NCBI RefSeq assembly: GCF_000284255.1
Contig: NC_017075.1
Span: forward strand, 992,001-1,056,000
Direction of reading: 5' to 3'
DNA from: Rubrivivax gelatinosus IL144
Lineage (GTDB): Bacteria > Pseudomonadota > Gammaproteobacteria > Burkholderiales > Burkholderiaceae_C
Length of the DNA: 64,000 nucleotides
Shown here: in pieces, positions 36,702-47,537 of the stretch
Layout of the letters: every line of letters starts with the position of its first letter
How positions within the stretch are numbered: the first letter of the stretch is position 1
Notes under the pieces: model-generated
The model's database searches: none
The model's input: only the letters and a program-made list of their open reading frames with translations
Told to the model about the DNA's origin: nothing
Position numbers and translations under genes: made by a program

Positions 36702-38066
36702 TCAGCGCCCGGTGCTCTTCAGGTACTGCTTGAGCGTCGGCACCGCGGTGTTGGCGAAGTCGGTGAACACGCCGTCGACGCCGGCCTTGAAGTAGGTCGT
36801 CAGCTCGGCCGCCGGGTCGTTGTTGAAGACGCCGGCCAGGTACTTGCTCTCGTTGCGGAAGGTGTAGACGTGCACGAAGAGCCCGGCCTTGTGGGCGTCG
36901 GCGATCACGCTGGTCGGGGTGGCGCTGGTCACGCCCTTCAGGCTGCCGTCGGCGCTGCCGGAAAGCTTCATCACCTGCGGCTTCCACGGGCCGATGCCGT
37001 CGGCGTAGGTCTTGATCTCGGCCAGGCCGGCGGGCGTCAGCAGGCTGTCGAAGTAGCGGCCGTCGCCGGCCACCGTCCAGCTGTAGGGCCGGCCGTCGAC
37101 GAAGGTGTACACGTCGTTCGGGCCGGAATAGATCATCTTGCCGGTCTTGTAGTCGACGTCGTCGCCGTCGATCAGCTGCACGACCTTGGTCGCCAGGCCG
37201 ATCGAGCGCATGTACTTCAGGCTCGCCGGGTCGAAGCTCTGCACGAAGATCGGTGCGGTCTTGCTGTTCAGGCCGTTGTCCTTGATCAGCTTGACGATGG
37301 CGTCCTCGAACGGGTGGCCGGTGCCGGCGACGTCGCAGCCGTTGGCGACGGCCTGCGCGTTGTTCCAGTACGGGTTCTTGGCCTCGGGGTAGACGCTGAT
37401 CGTGCGCCCGGTGAGCGCGCTCTTGGCCTTGGCCAGGTCGATGATCTCCTGCATCGTCAGCACCGGGTACTGGCCGTTCAGGTTGGACGGGCGCTGGTCG
37501 CGCGCGTCGTAGGTCGTGCCGCCGATCCAGGCCTTCAGCTCGGCGACGGTGAAGTCGGTGATCGACCAGTCGCCGGTGTGGTCCTCGCCGTCGACGACCA
37601 GGGCCTTCAGCACCGACTTGGGGTCGGACGGGTCGATGCGGTCGCTCAGGTACTGCGACGGGCCGCCGTACTGGGCGACGTCGTAGCCGACGTTCACCAG
37701 CACGCCCGGCGTCGTGCGCTTGCGCGCCGCCACCTCGGGGATCAGCGCGGCGATGTCGGCGATGTTGGTGTTGTCGCTCAGCCAGGGGTTGTGGCGCGCG
37801 ACGAGCACGCAGTCCTTGGTGAGGTGCAGGTCTTCTTCCAGCGAGTCGGCGCCGGCGTCGACCGCGCCTTCGTAGGCCGGCAGCGTCTCCTCGGGGTACA
37901 GGCCCGGCAGGCCGCGGTGGCCCAGGATCAGCGGCGCCTTGCCGTCCAGGGTGTTCAGGTCTTCGGTGTCGTCGCCGCTGCCGCCGCAGGCGGCCAGCGA
38001 GGCGGCCAGCGCCACGAGGGCGAACGAAGCGGGCAGGCGGGAACGGGTGATCGAACGGGTGGCCAT
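36702..38066 (-). CDS. Lipoprotein glycerophosphodiester phosphodiesterase
   Basis: A 454-residue exported enzyme. A signal peptide ends in a lipobox LAAC at about residue 27. The GDPD TIM barrel follows with LILGHRGLPGLYPEET, GADSLEEDLHLTKD and LVARHNPWL carrying the catalytic His/Glu/Asp/His set, SVYPEAKNPY and, near the end, KAGVDGVFTDF. It should hydrolyse glycerophosphodiesters to glycerol-3-phosphate and an alcohol in the periplasm. An insertion near residues 95-170 makes it longer than the cytosolic UgpQ type. It stands alone, without glpT. Confidence 0.92.
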   Translation of the reverse strand: MATRSITRSRLPASFALVALAASLAACGGSGDDTEDLNTLDGKAPLILGHRGLPGLYPEETLPAYEGAVDAGADSLEEDLHLTKDCVLVARHNPWLSDNTNIADIAALIPEVAARKRTTPGVLVNVGYDVAQYGGPSQYLSDRIDPSDPKSVLKALVVDGEDHTGDWSITDFTVAELKAWIGGTTYDARDQRPSNLNGQYPVLTMQEIIDLAKAKSALTGRTISVYPEAKNPYWNNAQAVANGCDVAGTGHPFEDAIVKLIKDNGLNSKTAPIFVQSFDPASLKYMRSIGLATKVVQLIDGDDVDYKTGKMIYSGPNDVYTFVDGRPYSWTVAGDGRYFDSLLTPAGLAEIKTYADGIGPWKPQVMKLSGSADGSLKGVTSATPTSVIADAHKAGLFVHVYTFRNESKYLAGVFNNDPAAELTTYFKAGVDGVFTDFANTAVPTLKQYLKSTGR

Positions 38067-38247
38067 GGGGCGGAGCCTTGTCGTGGGTGGCGCACGTCCG
38101 GGCGCCGCGGGGGGCCGGCGTCATGCGCTCTCACGCGGCGTCACGGCCCGCAAGATCATCCGCGGCGCCGGTGTCCGGCGCATGACATCGCGCCGCCATC
38201 CCCCCAACCCATGCCGGCGCGTGGCCGGCCCGCTCGACGCTGCGGCG

Positions 38248-39231
38248 TCAGACGACGCGCAGCACGACCATCGTCTGGTTCAGCAGCTGGTAGGCGATCT
38301 CGCCGAAAGTCGCCGGGCCCTCGACGCCGCCGATGGCCTTGCCCTCGAGTTCGCCGAACAGGAAGTTCAGCACGCAGTTGCAGGCCAGCACGGCACCGGC
38401 GTGGTCCTGCGCGGCCAGCTGGGCGCGGAAGGCGGCGGCGTAGTCGTCGATCGGGCGCGCGACGCGGTAGTCGACGCCCGGGAACACCGGCGCGTAGAGC
38501 TGCACGCGGCCGCCCGCCGCCGGCACGCTCTGCAGCGAGGCGTTGATGCGCGCGCCGGCGAAGTCGCCCACCAGCGGCAGCTGGCCGTGCTCCAGCCCGC
38601 GCGAGCGCAGGTAGGCGGCGAAGTCGACGGTCTCGCCGTTGACGCGGCAGCTGCCGACCTCGAAGCTCGTCTCGTCGAAACGCAGCACGTCGCCGTCGTC
38701 GGGCTCGAAGAGGTTGACGATGTCGATGCAGGCCAGCTTGTCGGCCGGCAGCGCGATGTAGGCGACGACGGCGCGGTCTTCGTGGCGGGTGGCGGTGCGG
38801 CCGTCGTAGACGGTGGGCTTGACGTGGCCGATGTCCTCGACGCGGCAGCCGGCGATCCAGCCGACGGTGGGCTTGACGAAGGCGTCGTCGTAGCTCGCGG
38901 CCTCGGCGGCGAAGCGCTGGTGCGCGGCGCTGCCGCCGGGGATGATGGTCAGCGACACGCCGTTGTCCGGCGCGTTGCCGGCGATGGCCGCCAGGCCGTC
39001 GGCGCCGTAGCTGGCGATGGTCACGGTGCCCAGCGGCGACAGCTCGGTGACGAAGACCTGCTGATCGTTGGCGACAGTGCCGCCGTCGGCGACCATGAAG
39101 TACGGGATCGAGCCACCGATCCACTGCCCCGGCGGCAGGGCGCGCAGCGCGGCGTCGGGGCCGGCGATGCTCAGCGCGGCACCGGAGCGGATCAGGTCGG
39201 AGGCGACCTGCAGCGAGACGAGTCGGTTCAT
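38248..39231 (-). CDS. Conserved protein of unknown function (possibly DUF6976)
   Basis: A 327-residue soluble-looking protein without signal peptide or membrane helix. Recognisable pieces are LPPGQWIGGSIPYFMVADGG at about 32-51, an ACNCVLNFLFGELEG cysteine-containing segment near 290, and a terminal GEIAYQLLNQTMVVL. I associate it loosely with the DUF6976 group but cannot confirm. It follows the 71-residue gene by 8 bases on the same strand, so the two form a unit. It lies beside the ato regulators but has no evident metabolic motif. Confidence 0.7.
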   Translation of the reverse strand: MNRLVSLQVASDLIRSGAALSIAGPDAALRALPPGQWIGGSIPYFMVADGGTVANDQQVFVTELSPLGTVTIASYGADGLAAIAGNAPDNGVSLTIIPGGSAAHQRFAAEAASYDDAFVKPTVGWIAGCRVEDIGHVKPTVYDGRTATRHEDRAVVAYIALPADKLACIDIVNLFEPDDGDVLRFDETSFEVGSCRVNGETVDFAAYLRSRGLEHGQLPLVGDFAGARINASLQSVPAAGGRVQLYAPVFPGVDYRVARPIDDYAAAFRAQLAAQDHAGAVLACNCVLNFLFGELEGKAIGGVEGPATFGEIAYQLLNQTMVVLRVV

Positions 39232-39239
39232 CGGGTGCC

Positions 39240-39455
39240 TCAGACGGTGGTGAGCTGCTGGACTTCGTTCGGAAGGATGCGCTCCCACTTCGTGAAGAAG
39301 GCGTGCATGTCGGCCACCTTGGCGGTGATCGGGTCGGTGCTGCGCTCGATGCGTTTGCACAGCAGCTGCGTGCCCAGGTGCTGCGTCTTGATGCGGGTGA
39401 TCGCGCCGTCGGCGAGCCGCTTCCAGCAGGGATGGTTCGGATCGGGAATGGCCAT
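39240..39455 (-). CDS. Small conserved-looking protein upstream of the 327-residue gene
   Basis: A 71-residue protein (MAIPDPNHPCWKRLADG at the start) with GGAGA 5 bases before the ATG, a convincing ribosome site. It has one Cys-Trp pair, a helical basic middle and KWERILPNEVQQL near the end. I do not recognise it. The short gap to the next gene argues for co-transcription and a shared role. The longer upstream frame is promoter sequence and was not included. Confidence 0.65.
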   Translation of the reverse strand: MAIPDPNHPCWKRLADGAITRIKTQHLGTQLLCKRIERSTDPITAKVADMHAFFTKWERILPNEVQQLTTV

Positions 39456-39535
39456 GTTGTCTCCGTTGCGCGCGCAGGCGCGGTGTGCGCGTCCCCGGCG
39501 CACGGCGCGGGGGACGGACCTCATTGGAACGGGAC

Positions 39536-39558
39536 AAACCGGCAAAGTCGACCGGTTT
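39536..39558. promoter_or_regulatory. Inverted repeat in the promoter region of the two-gene unit
   Basis: AAACCGG and CCGGTTT, perfect 7-bp arms with a 9-base spacer, lie about 80 bases before the 71-residue gene in the 187-base gap after atoC. It is a candidate operator; no dedicated regulator is adjacent other than AtoC. Confidence 0.35.
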
Positions 39559-39642
39559 CACCACCAAAACGGCAAAAATGATTCTTTTGCGTGACCGAAG
39601 TGGTGTTTGGCCCGGGCCTGGCCGGGCGCGCCGTGCGGCTGT

Positions 39643-41030
<1,388 letters not shown>

Positions 41031-41034
<4 letters not shown>

Positions 41035-42929
41035 CGTGGGTCCTCGCTCGGGGGTTCGGGCTGCAGCCGCACCGGCAGCCGCATCTCCACCGTCGTGCCG
41101 GCGCCGGTGCGGCTCTGCACGCTGATCGTGCCGCCGTGGGCGTCGACGATGCGGTGCACCATCGCCAGGCCCAGGCCGGTGCCCGAGGCCTTGGTGGAGA
41201 AGAAGGGGTCGAAGACCTTGGACAGGTTCTCCGGGGCGATGCCGACGCCGTTGTCGCGCACGCGCACGGCCACCTGGTCGGCGTCGGCGGCGGCCAGTTC
41301 GATGTCGACGCGCCCGCCGCCGGGCAGCGCCTGGATGGCGTTGATGACGAGGTTGAGGATCGCCTGCTTCAGCGCCTCGCGGTCGCCGTCGATCGCCGGC
41401 AGGCCGGGCTCGATCTCCACGCTGACCTGGGCGTCGGAGCGCCCGCGCGCCAGGAAGGCGGTCTCCTTGACCAGCTCGCCCAGGTCGATGGCGTCGATCT
41501 GCGGCGGCCGCGGCCGGCCGAAGGCGAGCAGCTCGCCGACGATGTGGTTCAGGCTGTCGACCTCGCGGATGATCAGCGGGCCGTAGTGGCGCCATTCCTC
41601 GACCGACTCGCACTCCTGCAGGTACTGCAGGAAGCCGCGGATCGAGGTCAGCGGGTTGCGGATCTCGTGGGCGATGCCGGCGGTCAGCTCGCCCAGCGCG
41701 GCCAGGCGGTCGGCGCGCATCACCTGCACCATCAGCCGGTCGCGTTCGCTGACGTCCTTCAAGACGACGACGGCGCCGATCGGCCGGCCGTCGCCGTCGC
41801 GCAGCACGGTCGACGAGGCGTCGACCCTGAAGGTGTGCTCGCCGCGCCGCAGCTCGACCGAGATGCCCAGCTGAGGCCGGCCGCTGTCCAGCGTCTCCAG
41901 CAGCGCGCTGTGGCGGGCGTCGGTGTTGAACAGCTTGCTGTACGGACGGCCCAGCACCTGGCGCGCGCTGACGCTGTACAGGCGCTCGGCGGCCGGGTTG
42001 ATCGCGGTGACGACGCCGCGCCGGTCGACGGCGACGATGCCGTCGGCGACGCTGGACAGGATGTTCTCGGTCAGCGAGCGTGCGTCCAGCAGCGCCTTGG
42101 CCATGCCGTTGATCGCGTCGACGACCTCGCCGAGCTCGTCGCGCAGCGGCGGGATGCGCCGGCGCAGGTCGGTCTTCATCGCCGCCAGGCCGTGCACGAC
42201 GACGTCGACCTCGCTGGACAGGCGCTTGGACGTCACCCAGACGAGCACGAAGGCGACGCCGAAGCCGAACAGGCTGGTGACGAAGACCGCCAGGTCGATC
42301 AGCCGCTGCTGCAGGCCGATGGCCTCGGTGGTCTCGTTGGCCCAGACGTAGCCGATGACCTGGCCGCGGCGCTCGATCGGGTACATCGCGTTGAGGATCG
42401 AGCCGCGCACCAGGCTGCCCTGGGTGATCTGCGGCCGGTTCTCGGCCATCACCTGGCGGCCCGGGTGGTCGGCCGGGATCGAGCGGCCCACCGTGTAGGC
42501 GTAGTCGCGGCTGGGGCCGTAGGTGACGATGGCGTCGAGCCGGCGCACGTAGTAGCCGACGCCGACGCCGGGGTCCGACGCGGCGATGCGGTCGGTGAGC
42601 GGCGTCAGCCGCTGCGCGAGGCGCTCGATCGCGCCGTCGCGGTTGTCCCAGCCGCCGTTCAGGCCGTCCAGGTAGGCGTCGAAGCCGGGGCCGAGCTCGG
42701 AGTCGAGGATGCGCGTGATCGCGAAGAGCTTCTTCTCCTTCTCCAGCAGCACCACCTCGCGCTCCTGGTAGACCAGGACCACGGCCACGGCGCTGATCGG
42801 CAACGCGACGATCAGCAGCGAGGTCGCGATCAGCCGTTGGCGCAGCGTGCGCAGCGGCCGCAGCAGCGCGGGCAGGCGGCGGCGTTTCGGGCCGCGGTCA
42901 GGGCCGGGCTGAGGGTCGGGAGAGGTCAT
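41031..42929 (-). CDS. atoS: AtoS-like sensor histidine kinase
   Basis: A 632-residue inner-membrane kinase. Transmembrane helices at about 32-55 and 210-232 flank a periplasmic Cache-like sensor. HAMP follows, then PAS (about 285-390, SVADGIVAVDRRG) and HisKA with GIAHEIRNPLTSIRG. The ATPase domain has LVINAIQALP, DNGVGIAP and GTGLGLAMV. In E. coli the homologue senses acetoacetate. I chose the ATG preceding TSPDPQ, with AAAGG upstream; an ATG 10 codons earlier is possible. Divergent from atoD. Confidence 0.88.
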
Positions 42930-43045
42930 GCGCAGGCCTTTACATCTGGCCGGCGACATTGTCGCCGGTCAAGCCGGGCAGGTGGGCGATAGGCCGGCAA
43001 AACCGGTGTGCAGTTCTTTGCGCAGGTGCGCATCGGATTTCACGG

Positions 43046-43066
43046 GGATATTTCGCCGGAATATCC
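43046..43066. promoter_or_regulatory. Palindrome 1, candidate AtoC upstream activating site
   Basis: GGATATTTCGCCGGAATATCC is a 21-bp near-perfect palindrome; only one base pair of the ten is mismatched. It sits about 60 bp upstream of the sigma-54 -24/-12 elements, within the range used by NtrC-family activators. Confidence 0.6.
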
Positions 43067-43083
43067 GACTTAATTATTAAGTC
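43067..43083. promoter_or_regulatory. Palindrome 2, abutting palindrome 1
   Basis: GACTTAATTATTAAGTC is a perfect 17-bp palindrome with one central base. It directly adjoins the preceding palindrome; it is a second activator site or a different operator, as its sequence is unlike the first. Confidence 0.5.
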
Positions 43084-43089
43084 CTTGTA

Positions 43090-43102
43090 AATCAACGACT
43101 TG
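43090..43102 (+). promoter_or_regulatory. IHF-like site
   Basis: AATCAACGACTTG matches the IHF consensus WATCAANNNNTTR at every fixed position. It lies between the palindromes and the -24 element, though only about 6 bases from the latter, closer than usual. Confidence 0.45.
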
Positions 43103-43106
43103 GTTA

Positions 43107-43123
43107 TTGGCACGGGGTTTGCG
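43107..43123 (+). promoter_or_regulatory. Sigma-54 promoter of the ato operon
   Basis: TTGGCACGGGGTTTGCG has GG and GC separated by exactly 10 bases and matches TGGCACG-N4-TTGC at all positions. It is about 100 bases before the atoD start and points toward it. A sigma-54-activator gene (atoC) diverges from the same region. Confidence 0.88.
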
Positions 43124-43227
43124 AATGGGTTTTCGCCCCTCGCCAGATCCGAGGGAGATGACGCAAAACGTCCCCACGCCACCGCGCTCCCGACCGGAAG
43201 CGCGGCGCACAACGGAGAACCAAGACA

Positions 43228-43881
43228 ATGTCCAAAGTAACCGCTCTCGCGGATGCCGTCGCCCGAATCCCGGACGGGTCCACGCTGATGATCGGCGGCT
43301 TCATGGGGGTCGGGTCGCCGCACCGCCTGATCGACGAACTCGTTCGTCAAGGCAAGCGCGACCTGACGGTGATCGCCAACGACACCGCCCGCAAAGGTGT
43401 CGACATCGGCAAGCTGATCGCCGCCGGCGCCGTCAAGCGCCTCGTCGCGTCGCACATCGGGCTGAACCCCGAAACCCAGCAACGCATGATCGCCGGCGAG
43501 ATCGAGGTCGAACTCGTCCCGCAGGGCACGCTGGCCGAGCGCATCCGCGCCGGCGGCACCGGCCTCGGCGGCGTGCTCACGCCCACCGGCGTCGGCACCG
43601 TGGTCGCCGACGGCAAGCCGACGCTCGAAGTGCAGGGCAAGACCTTCCTCGTCGAGACGCCGCTGCGCGCGGACTTCGCGCTCGTCGCCGCCTGGCGCGC
43701 CGACTACTTCGGCAACCTCCAGTACGAGCTCACGGCGCGCAACTTCAACCCCGTGATGGCGCTGGCCGCCGACCACGTGATCGCCGAAGCCGGCGAGATC
43801 GTGCCGGTGGGCGTCATCGCGCCCGACCAGGTGGAGACCGTCTCGGTCGTCGTCGACACCCTCGTGGCCAAGGAGGCCTGA
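43228..43881 (+). CDS. atoD: AtoD, acetoacetate CoA-transferase alpha subunit
   Basis: A 217-residue family I CoA-transferase alpha subunit. The GSTLMIGGFMGVGSPHRLID start and the IGLNPETQQRMIAGEIEVELVPQGT segment are characteristic. With the beta subunit it moves CoA from acetyl- or acyl-CoA to acetoacetate, giving acetoacetyl-CoA in the cytosol. GGAGA lies 12 bases before the ATG. It is the first gene after the sigma-54 promoter, one base from atoA. Confidence 0.93.
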   Translation: MSKVTALADAVARIPDGSTLMIGGFMGVGSPHRLIDELVRQGKRDLTVIANDTARKGVDIGKLIAAGAVKRLVASHIGLNPETQQRMIAGEIEVELVPQGTLAERIRAGGTGLGGVLTPTGVGTVVADGKPTLEVQGKTFLVETPLRADFALVAAWRADYFGNLQYELTARNFNPVMALAADHVIAEAGEIVPVGVIAPDQVETVSVVVDTLVAKEA

Positions 43882-43882
43882 C

Positions 43883-44539
43883 ATGGACGAAAAGACCCTC
43901 ATCGCCAAGCGCGTCGCCCAGGAACTGCGCGACGGCCAGCTCGTCAACCTCGGCATCGGCCTGCCGACGCTCGTGGCGCGCTACCTGCCTGCCGGCGTCA
44001 ACGTCTTCTTCCAGTCGGAGAACGGCGTCATCGGCATGACCCCGCTGCCCGAAGCCGGCCTCGCCGCCGACGCGCTCACCGATGCCGGCGGCACGCCGAC
44101 CAGCATCGTCCCGGGTGCGGCGGCCTTCGACAGCGTCTCCTCGTTCGGCTTCATCCGCGGCGGCCACCTCGACGTCACGGTGCTCGGCGGCCTGCAGGTC
44201 GACGAGAAGGGCCAGCTCGCCAACTGGATGGTGCCGGGCAAGATGGTCCCGGGCATGGGCGGCGCGATGGACCTCGTGAGCGGTGCCAAGCGCGTGATCG
44301 TCGCCATGACGCACACCGCCAAGGGCGAGCCCAAGATCATCCCGAGCTGCCAGCTGCCGCTGACCTCGGTGCGCCGCGTCGACCTGATCGTCACCGAGAT
44401 GGCCGTCATCGAGCCCACCGAAGAAGGCCTGGTGCTGCGCGAAGTGGCCCCCGGCTTCACGGTCAAGGACGTGCTCGCCGCCACGGCCGCGCGCCTGATC
44501 GTGCCCGCCGACGTCAAGACGATGGCGCTCGACGCCTGA
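43883..44539 (+). CDS. atoA: AtoA, acetoacetate CoA-transferase beta subunit
   Basis: A 218-residue beta subunit. VNLGIGLPTLVARYLP and SENGVIGM are present; the glutamate of SENG is the catalytic residue that forms the CoA thioester in this family. The GGAMDLVSGAKRVIVAM segment is also conserved. It starts one base after the atoD stop, with GGAGG upstream, and together they form the heterotetrameric enzyme. Confidence 0.94.
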   Translation: MDEKTLIAKRVAQELRDGQLVNLGIGLPTLVARYLPAGVNVFFQSENGVIGMTPLPEAGLAADALTDAGGTPTSIVPGAAAFDSVSSFGFIRGGHLDVTVLGGLQVDEKGQLANWMVPGKMVPGMGGAMDLVSGAKRVIVAMTHTAKGEPKIIPSCQLPLTSVRRVDLIVTEMAVIEPTEEGLVLREVAPGFTVKDVLAATAARLIVPADVKTMALDA

Positions 44540-44564
44540 CCCCACCCCTTCCAGGAAGACAACC

Positions 44565-45992
44565 ATGTCAGCAGTTCTCGACAAAAACGGGGTTCCCCAG
44601 ACCGAAGGCGACGGCCCGCGCGGCCTCGCCCGCCTGGCCTACGCCTTCACCGGCTGGGCCGAGAAGTGGTTCCCCGACGCCTTCGTCTTCGTCATCCTGA
44701 CGCTGTTCGCGGTGGTGCTCGGCGATCTGGCCATCGGCGCCTCGCCGCTGGCCATCGCCAAGGGCTTCGGCGACGGCTTCTGGTCGCTGATCCCGTTCAC
44801 GATGCAGATGGCGATGGTCGCCATCGCCGGCTACGTCGTCGCCGCGTCGCCCCCGTGCACGCGACTGATCGACCGCCTGGCCGCGGTGCCCAAGACCGGC
44901 CGTGGCGCGATCGCCTTCGTGGCCTTCGTCTCGATGATCGCCTCGCTGTTCAACTGGGCCCTGAGCCTGGTGCTCGGCGGCCTGCTGGTGCGTGCCCTGG
45001 CGCGTCGTGCCAACCTGAAGATGGACTACCGCGCCGCCGGCGCCGCGGCCTACCTGGGCCTGGGCGCGACCTGGGCGCTGGGCCTGTCCTCGTCTTCGGC
45101 GATGCTGCAGGCCAACCCGGCTTCGCTGCCCAAGTCGATCTCCGAGATCAGCGGCGTGATCCCGCTGTCGGACACGATCTTCCTGCCGCAGTCGATCCTG
45201 ATGTGCGTGATCATCATGGCCTGCACGATCGCGGTGGCCTACTTCTCGGCCCCGAGCGGCTCGACCGTCAAGACCGCCCAGGACATGGGCTGCGACGTGT
45301 CCGCCGACGCCAAGGTCGAGGAGAAGGCCGGCCGTCCCGGTGACTGGTTCGAGTTCTCGCCCGTCCTGCCGATCCTGGTCGTGCTGCTGGCCGCCGGCTT
45401 CATCTGGACCGAGTTCCAGGCCAAGAGCCCGCTGAACGTCATCTCGAACCTGAACACCTACAACTTCGTGTTCCTGATGATCGGCCTGCTGCTGCACCGC
45501 AACATCCGCTCCTTCCTGAAGGCGGTGGCCAAGGCGGTGCCGACGACGGCCGGCGTGCTGATCCAGTTCCCGTTCTACGGCGCGATCGCGGCGATCCTGA
45601 CGCACGTGACCGGCTCCGACGGCGTCTCGATCTCGCACCACATCTCCGAGCTCTTCGTCTCGATCGCCAACGGCAGCACCTTCCCGGTCGTCATCGGCAT
45701 CTACTCGGCGATCCTCGGCTTCCTGGTGCCCTCGGGCGGCGGCAAGTGGATCATCGAAGCCCCGTACGTGCTGCAAGCCGCCAAGGACCTGCATGCGCAC
45801 ATGGGCTGGGCGGTCCAGGTCTACAACGCCGCTGAAGCGCTGCCGAACCTGATCAACCCGTTCTGGATGCTGCCGCTGCTCGGCGTGCTCGGCCTGCGTG
45901 CCCGCGACATCGTCGGCTTCTGCTTCACGCAGCTGATCTTCAACGCCCCGCTGGTGATGTTCCTGCTCTGGGGCCTGGCGCTGACGCTGTAG
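44565..45992 (+). CDS. atoE: AtoE, short-chain fatty acid transporter
   Basis: A 475-residue inner-membrane permease with about 10-12 hydrophobic helices. The [16 protein letters not shown] start, [28 protein letters not shown], and [16 protein letters not shown] segments match the AtoE family, which imports butyrate-like short-chain acids. Its place between the CoA-transferase and thiolase genes supports a scavenging role for acetoacetate or butyrate. It is 25 bases after atoA with AGGAAG upstream, and a strong terminator-like hairpin follows. Confidence 0.92.
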   Translation: MSAVLDKNGVPQTEGDGPRGLARLAYAFTGWAEKWFPDAFVFVILTLFAVVLGDLAIGASPLAIAKGFGDGFWSLIPFTMQMAMVAIAGYVVAASPPCTRLIDRLAAVPKTGRGAIAFVAFVSMIASLFNWALSLVLGGLLVRALARRANLKMDYRAAGAAAYLGLGATWALGLSSSSAMLQANPASLPKSISEISGVIPLSDTIFLPQSILMCVIIMACTIAVAYFSAPSGSTVKTAQDMGCDVSADAKVEEKAGRPGDWFEFSPVLPILVVLLAAGFIWTEFQAKSPLNVISNLNTYNFVFLMIGLLLHRNIRSFLKAVAKAVPTTAGVLIQFPFYGAIAAILTHVTGSDGVSISHHISELFVSIANGSTFPVVIGIYSAILGFLVPSGGGKWIIEAPYVLQAAKDLHAHMGWAVQVYNAAEALPNLINPFWMLPLLGVLGLRARDIVGFCFTQLIFNAPLVMFLLWGLALTL

Positions 45993-46001
45993 TGCCCTGC
46001 A

Positions 46002-46025
46002 CGGGCGGGGCGCGATCCCCGCCCG
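46002..46025 (+). terminator. Intrinsic terminator between atoE and atoB
   Basis: A perfect 9-bp GC stem (CGGGCGGGG with CCCCGCCCG), 6-base loop, then TTTCT. It begins 9 bases after the atoE stop. It would reduce read-through into atoB, which may then have its own promoter in the 80 bases that follow. Confidence 0.78.
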
Positions 46026-46107
46026 TTTCTCCTTCTTCCTTCCGACCCTCCTTCAGCCTACCCACCGGGAGCGCGCCGCGATGCGCTCCCGCCACTGGAG
46101 TCCCACC

Positions 46108-47283
46108 ATGACCGACATCGTCATTGCCGCCGCCGCCCGTACGGCCATCGGCTCGTTCAACGGCACGCTCGCATCGCTGGAAGCGGCCGAACTCGGCACC
46201 ATCGCCATCCGCGCCGCGCTGGAGCGCGCGCAGCTCGACGCCGCCCTCATCGACGAGGTGATCCTCGGCCAGGTCCTGGCCGCCGGCCAGAGCCAGAACC
46301 CGGCGCGCCGCGCCGCCGTCAACGCCGGCATCCCGCAGGAAGCCACGGCCTTCGGCCTGAACCAGGTCTGCGGCTCCGGCCTGCGCGCCGTCGCGCTGGG
46401 CGCGCAGCAGATCGCCTGCGGCGACGCCAAGTACATCGTCGCCGGCGGCATGGAGAGCATGAGCCGCGCCCGCCACGTCGCGCACCTGCGCAACGGCGTG
46501 AAGATGGGCCCGCTGGAGTTCGTCGACAGCATGATCTACGACGCGCTGACCGACACCTTCAACGGCTACCACATGGGCATCACGGCCGAGAACATCGCCC
46601 GCCAGTACGGCATCACGCGCGAGGAGCAGGACACGTTCGCCGTGGGCTCGCAGAACAAGGCCGAGGCGGCGCAGAAGGCGGGCCGCTTCGCCGCCGAGAT
46701 CGTGCCGGTGACGATCAAGTCCAAGAAGGGCGACGTCGTCTTCGACCAGGACGAGTTCGTGCGCCACGGCGCGACGCTGGAAGCGCTGGCCAAGCTGCGC
46801 CCGGCCTTCGAGAAGACCGGCACGGTGACCGCCGGCAACGCCTCGGGCATCAACGACGGCGCCGCCGCCGTGGTGCTGATGACGGCCCAGGAAGCCGAAG
46901 CCCGCGGCATCCGCCCGCTGGCGCGCATCGCGTCCTGGGCGACGGCCGGTGTCGACCCGACGGTCATGGGCACCGGCCCGATCCCGGCGTCGCGCAAGGC
47001 GCTGGCCAAGGCCGGCTGGACCGTCGGCGACCTCGACCTGATCGAAGCCAACGAAGCCTTCGCCGTGCAGGCCATCTCGGTCGCGCGCGAACTCGGCTTC
47101 GACCCGGCCAAGGTCAACGTCAACGGCGGCGCGATCGCGCTGGGCCACCCGGTCGGCGCCTCGGGCGCGCGGGTCCTGACCACGCTGCTGTACGAGATGC
47201 AGCGCCGCGAAGCCCGCAAGGGCCTGGCGACGCTGTGCATCGGCGGCGGCATGGGCGTCGCGATGTGCCTGGAACGTGCCTGA
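46108..47283 (+). CDS. atoB: AtoB, acetyl-CoA C-acetyltransferase (thiolase)
   Basis: A 391-residue thiolase that cleaves acetoacetyl-CoA with CoA into two acetyl-CoA, or runs in reverse for PHB/ketone synthesis. The nucleophilic Cys is in [12 protein letters not shown], the NEAFAVQ loop and catalytic His in [10 protein letters not shown], and the second Cys in the CIGGGMG segment. The start at [12 protein letters not shown] is preferred over an ATG 9 codons upstream because it has GGAG spaced correctly and matches the family N-terminus. Confidence 0.94.
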   Translation: MTDIVIAAAARTAIGSFNGTLASLEAAELGTIAIRAALERAQLDAALIDEVILGQVLAAGQSQNPARRAAVNAGIPQEATAFGLNQVCGSGLRAVALGAQQIACGDAKYIVAGGMESMSRARHVAHLRNGVKMGPLEFVDSMIYDALTDTFNGYHMGITAENIARQYGITREEQDTFAVGSQNKAEAAQKAGRFAAEIVPVTIKSKKGDVVFDQDEFVRHGATLEALAKLRPAFEKTGTVTAGNASGINDGAAAVVLMTAQEAEARGIRPLARIASWATAGVDPTVMGTGPIPASRKALAKAGWTVGDLDLIEANEAFAVQAISVARELGFDPAKVNVNGGAIALGHPVGASGARVLTTLLYEMQRREARKGLATLCIGGGMGVAMCLERA

Positions 47284-47537
47284 AGATGTGAGTACTTGAC
47301 ATTCGTCGCCTGCCGCCCATACCGCGGCGGGCGCCGATCGGGTATATATCGCGACTTCCGGTATGCGGGTTTACGTGCACTCGCAGCATCAGCCGGATCG
47401 CCCGCAGGCAGACAGGAGTGTCGTCATGCCGCGCGTTAGTCCCGAGATGGGCGCCCTTCCCAGCAGGCGATTTGCACGATCCTGATCCGACCCCTTGCCG
47501 GTGTCGGGCCTGCAAGCCCCTGTTCGAAAGAATTCAG
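47284..47537. other. Intergenic region before ackA-pta
   Basis: These 254 bases contain a consensus -35 TTGACA (47294-47299) and an A/T-rich TATATATC run near 47344. The segment TTGACATTCGTCGC has a faint resemblance to an FNR/Anr half-site, not strong enough to call. No ORF with coding character was found; the frame extending upstream of ackA is rejected. Confidence 0.4.

Noticed and set aside
39600..39628. GCCCGG/CCGGGC hairpin after atoC as a terminator
   Set aside because: 6-bp stem not followed by T residues on the relevant strand; such stems are frequent by chance at this GC content.
47294..47307. Possible FNR/Anr box before ackA
   Set aside because: TTGACATTCGTCGC matches only one half-site well; the second half has two mismatches.
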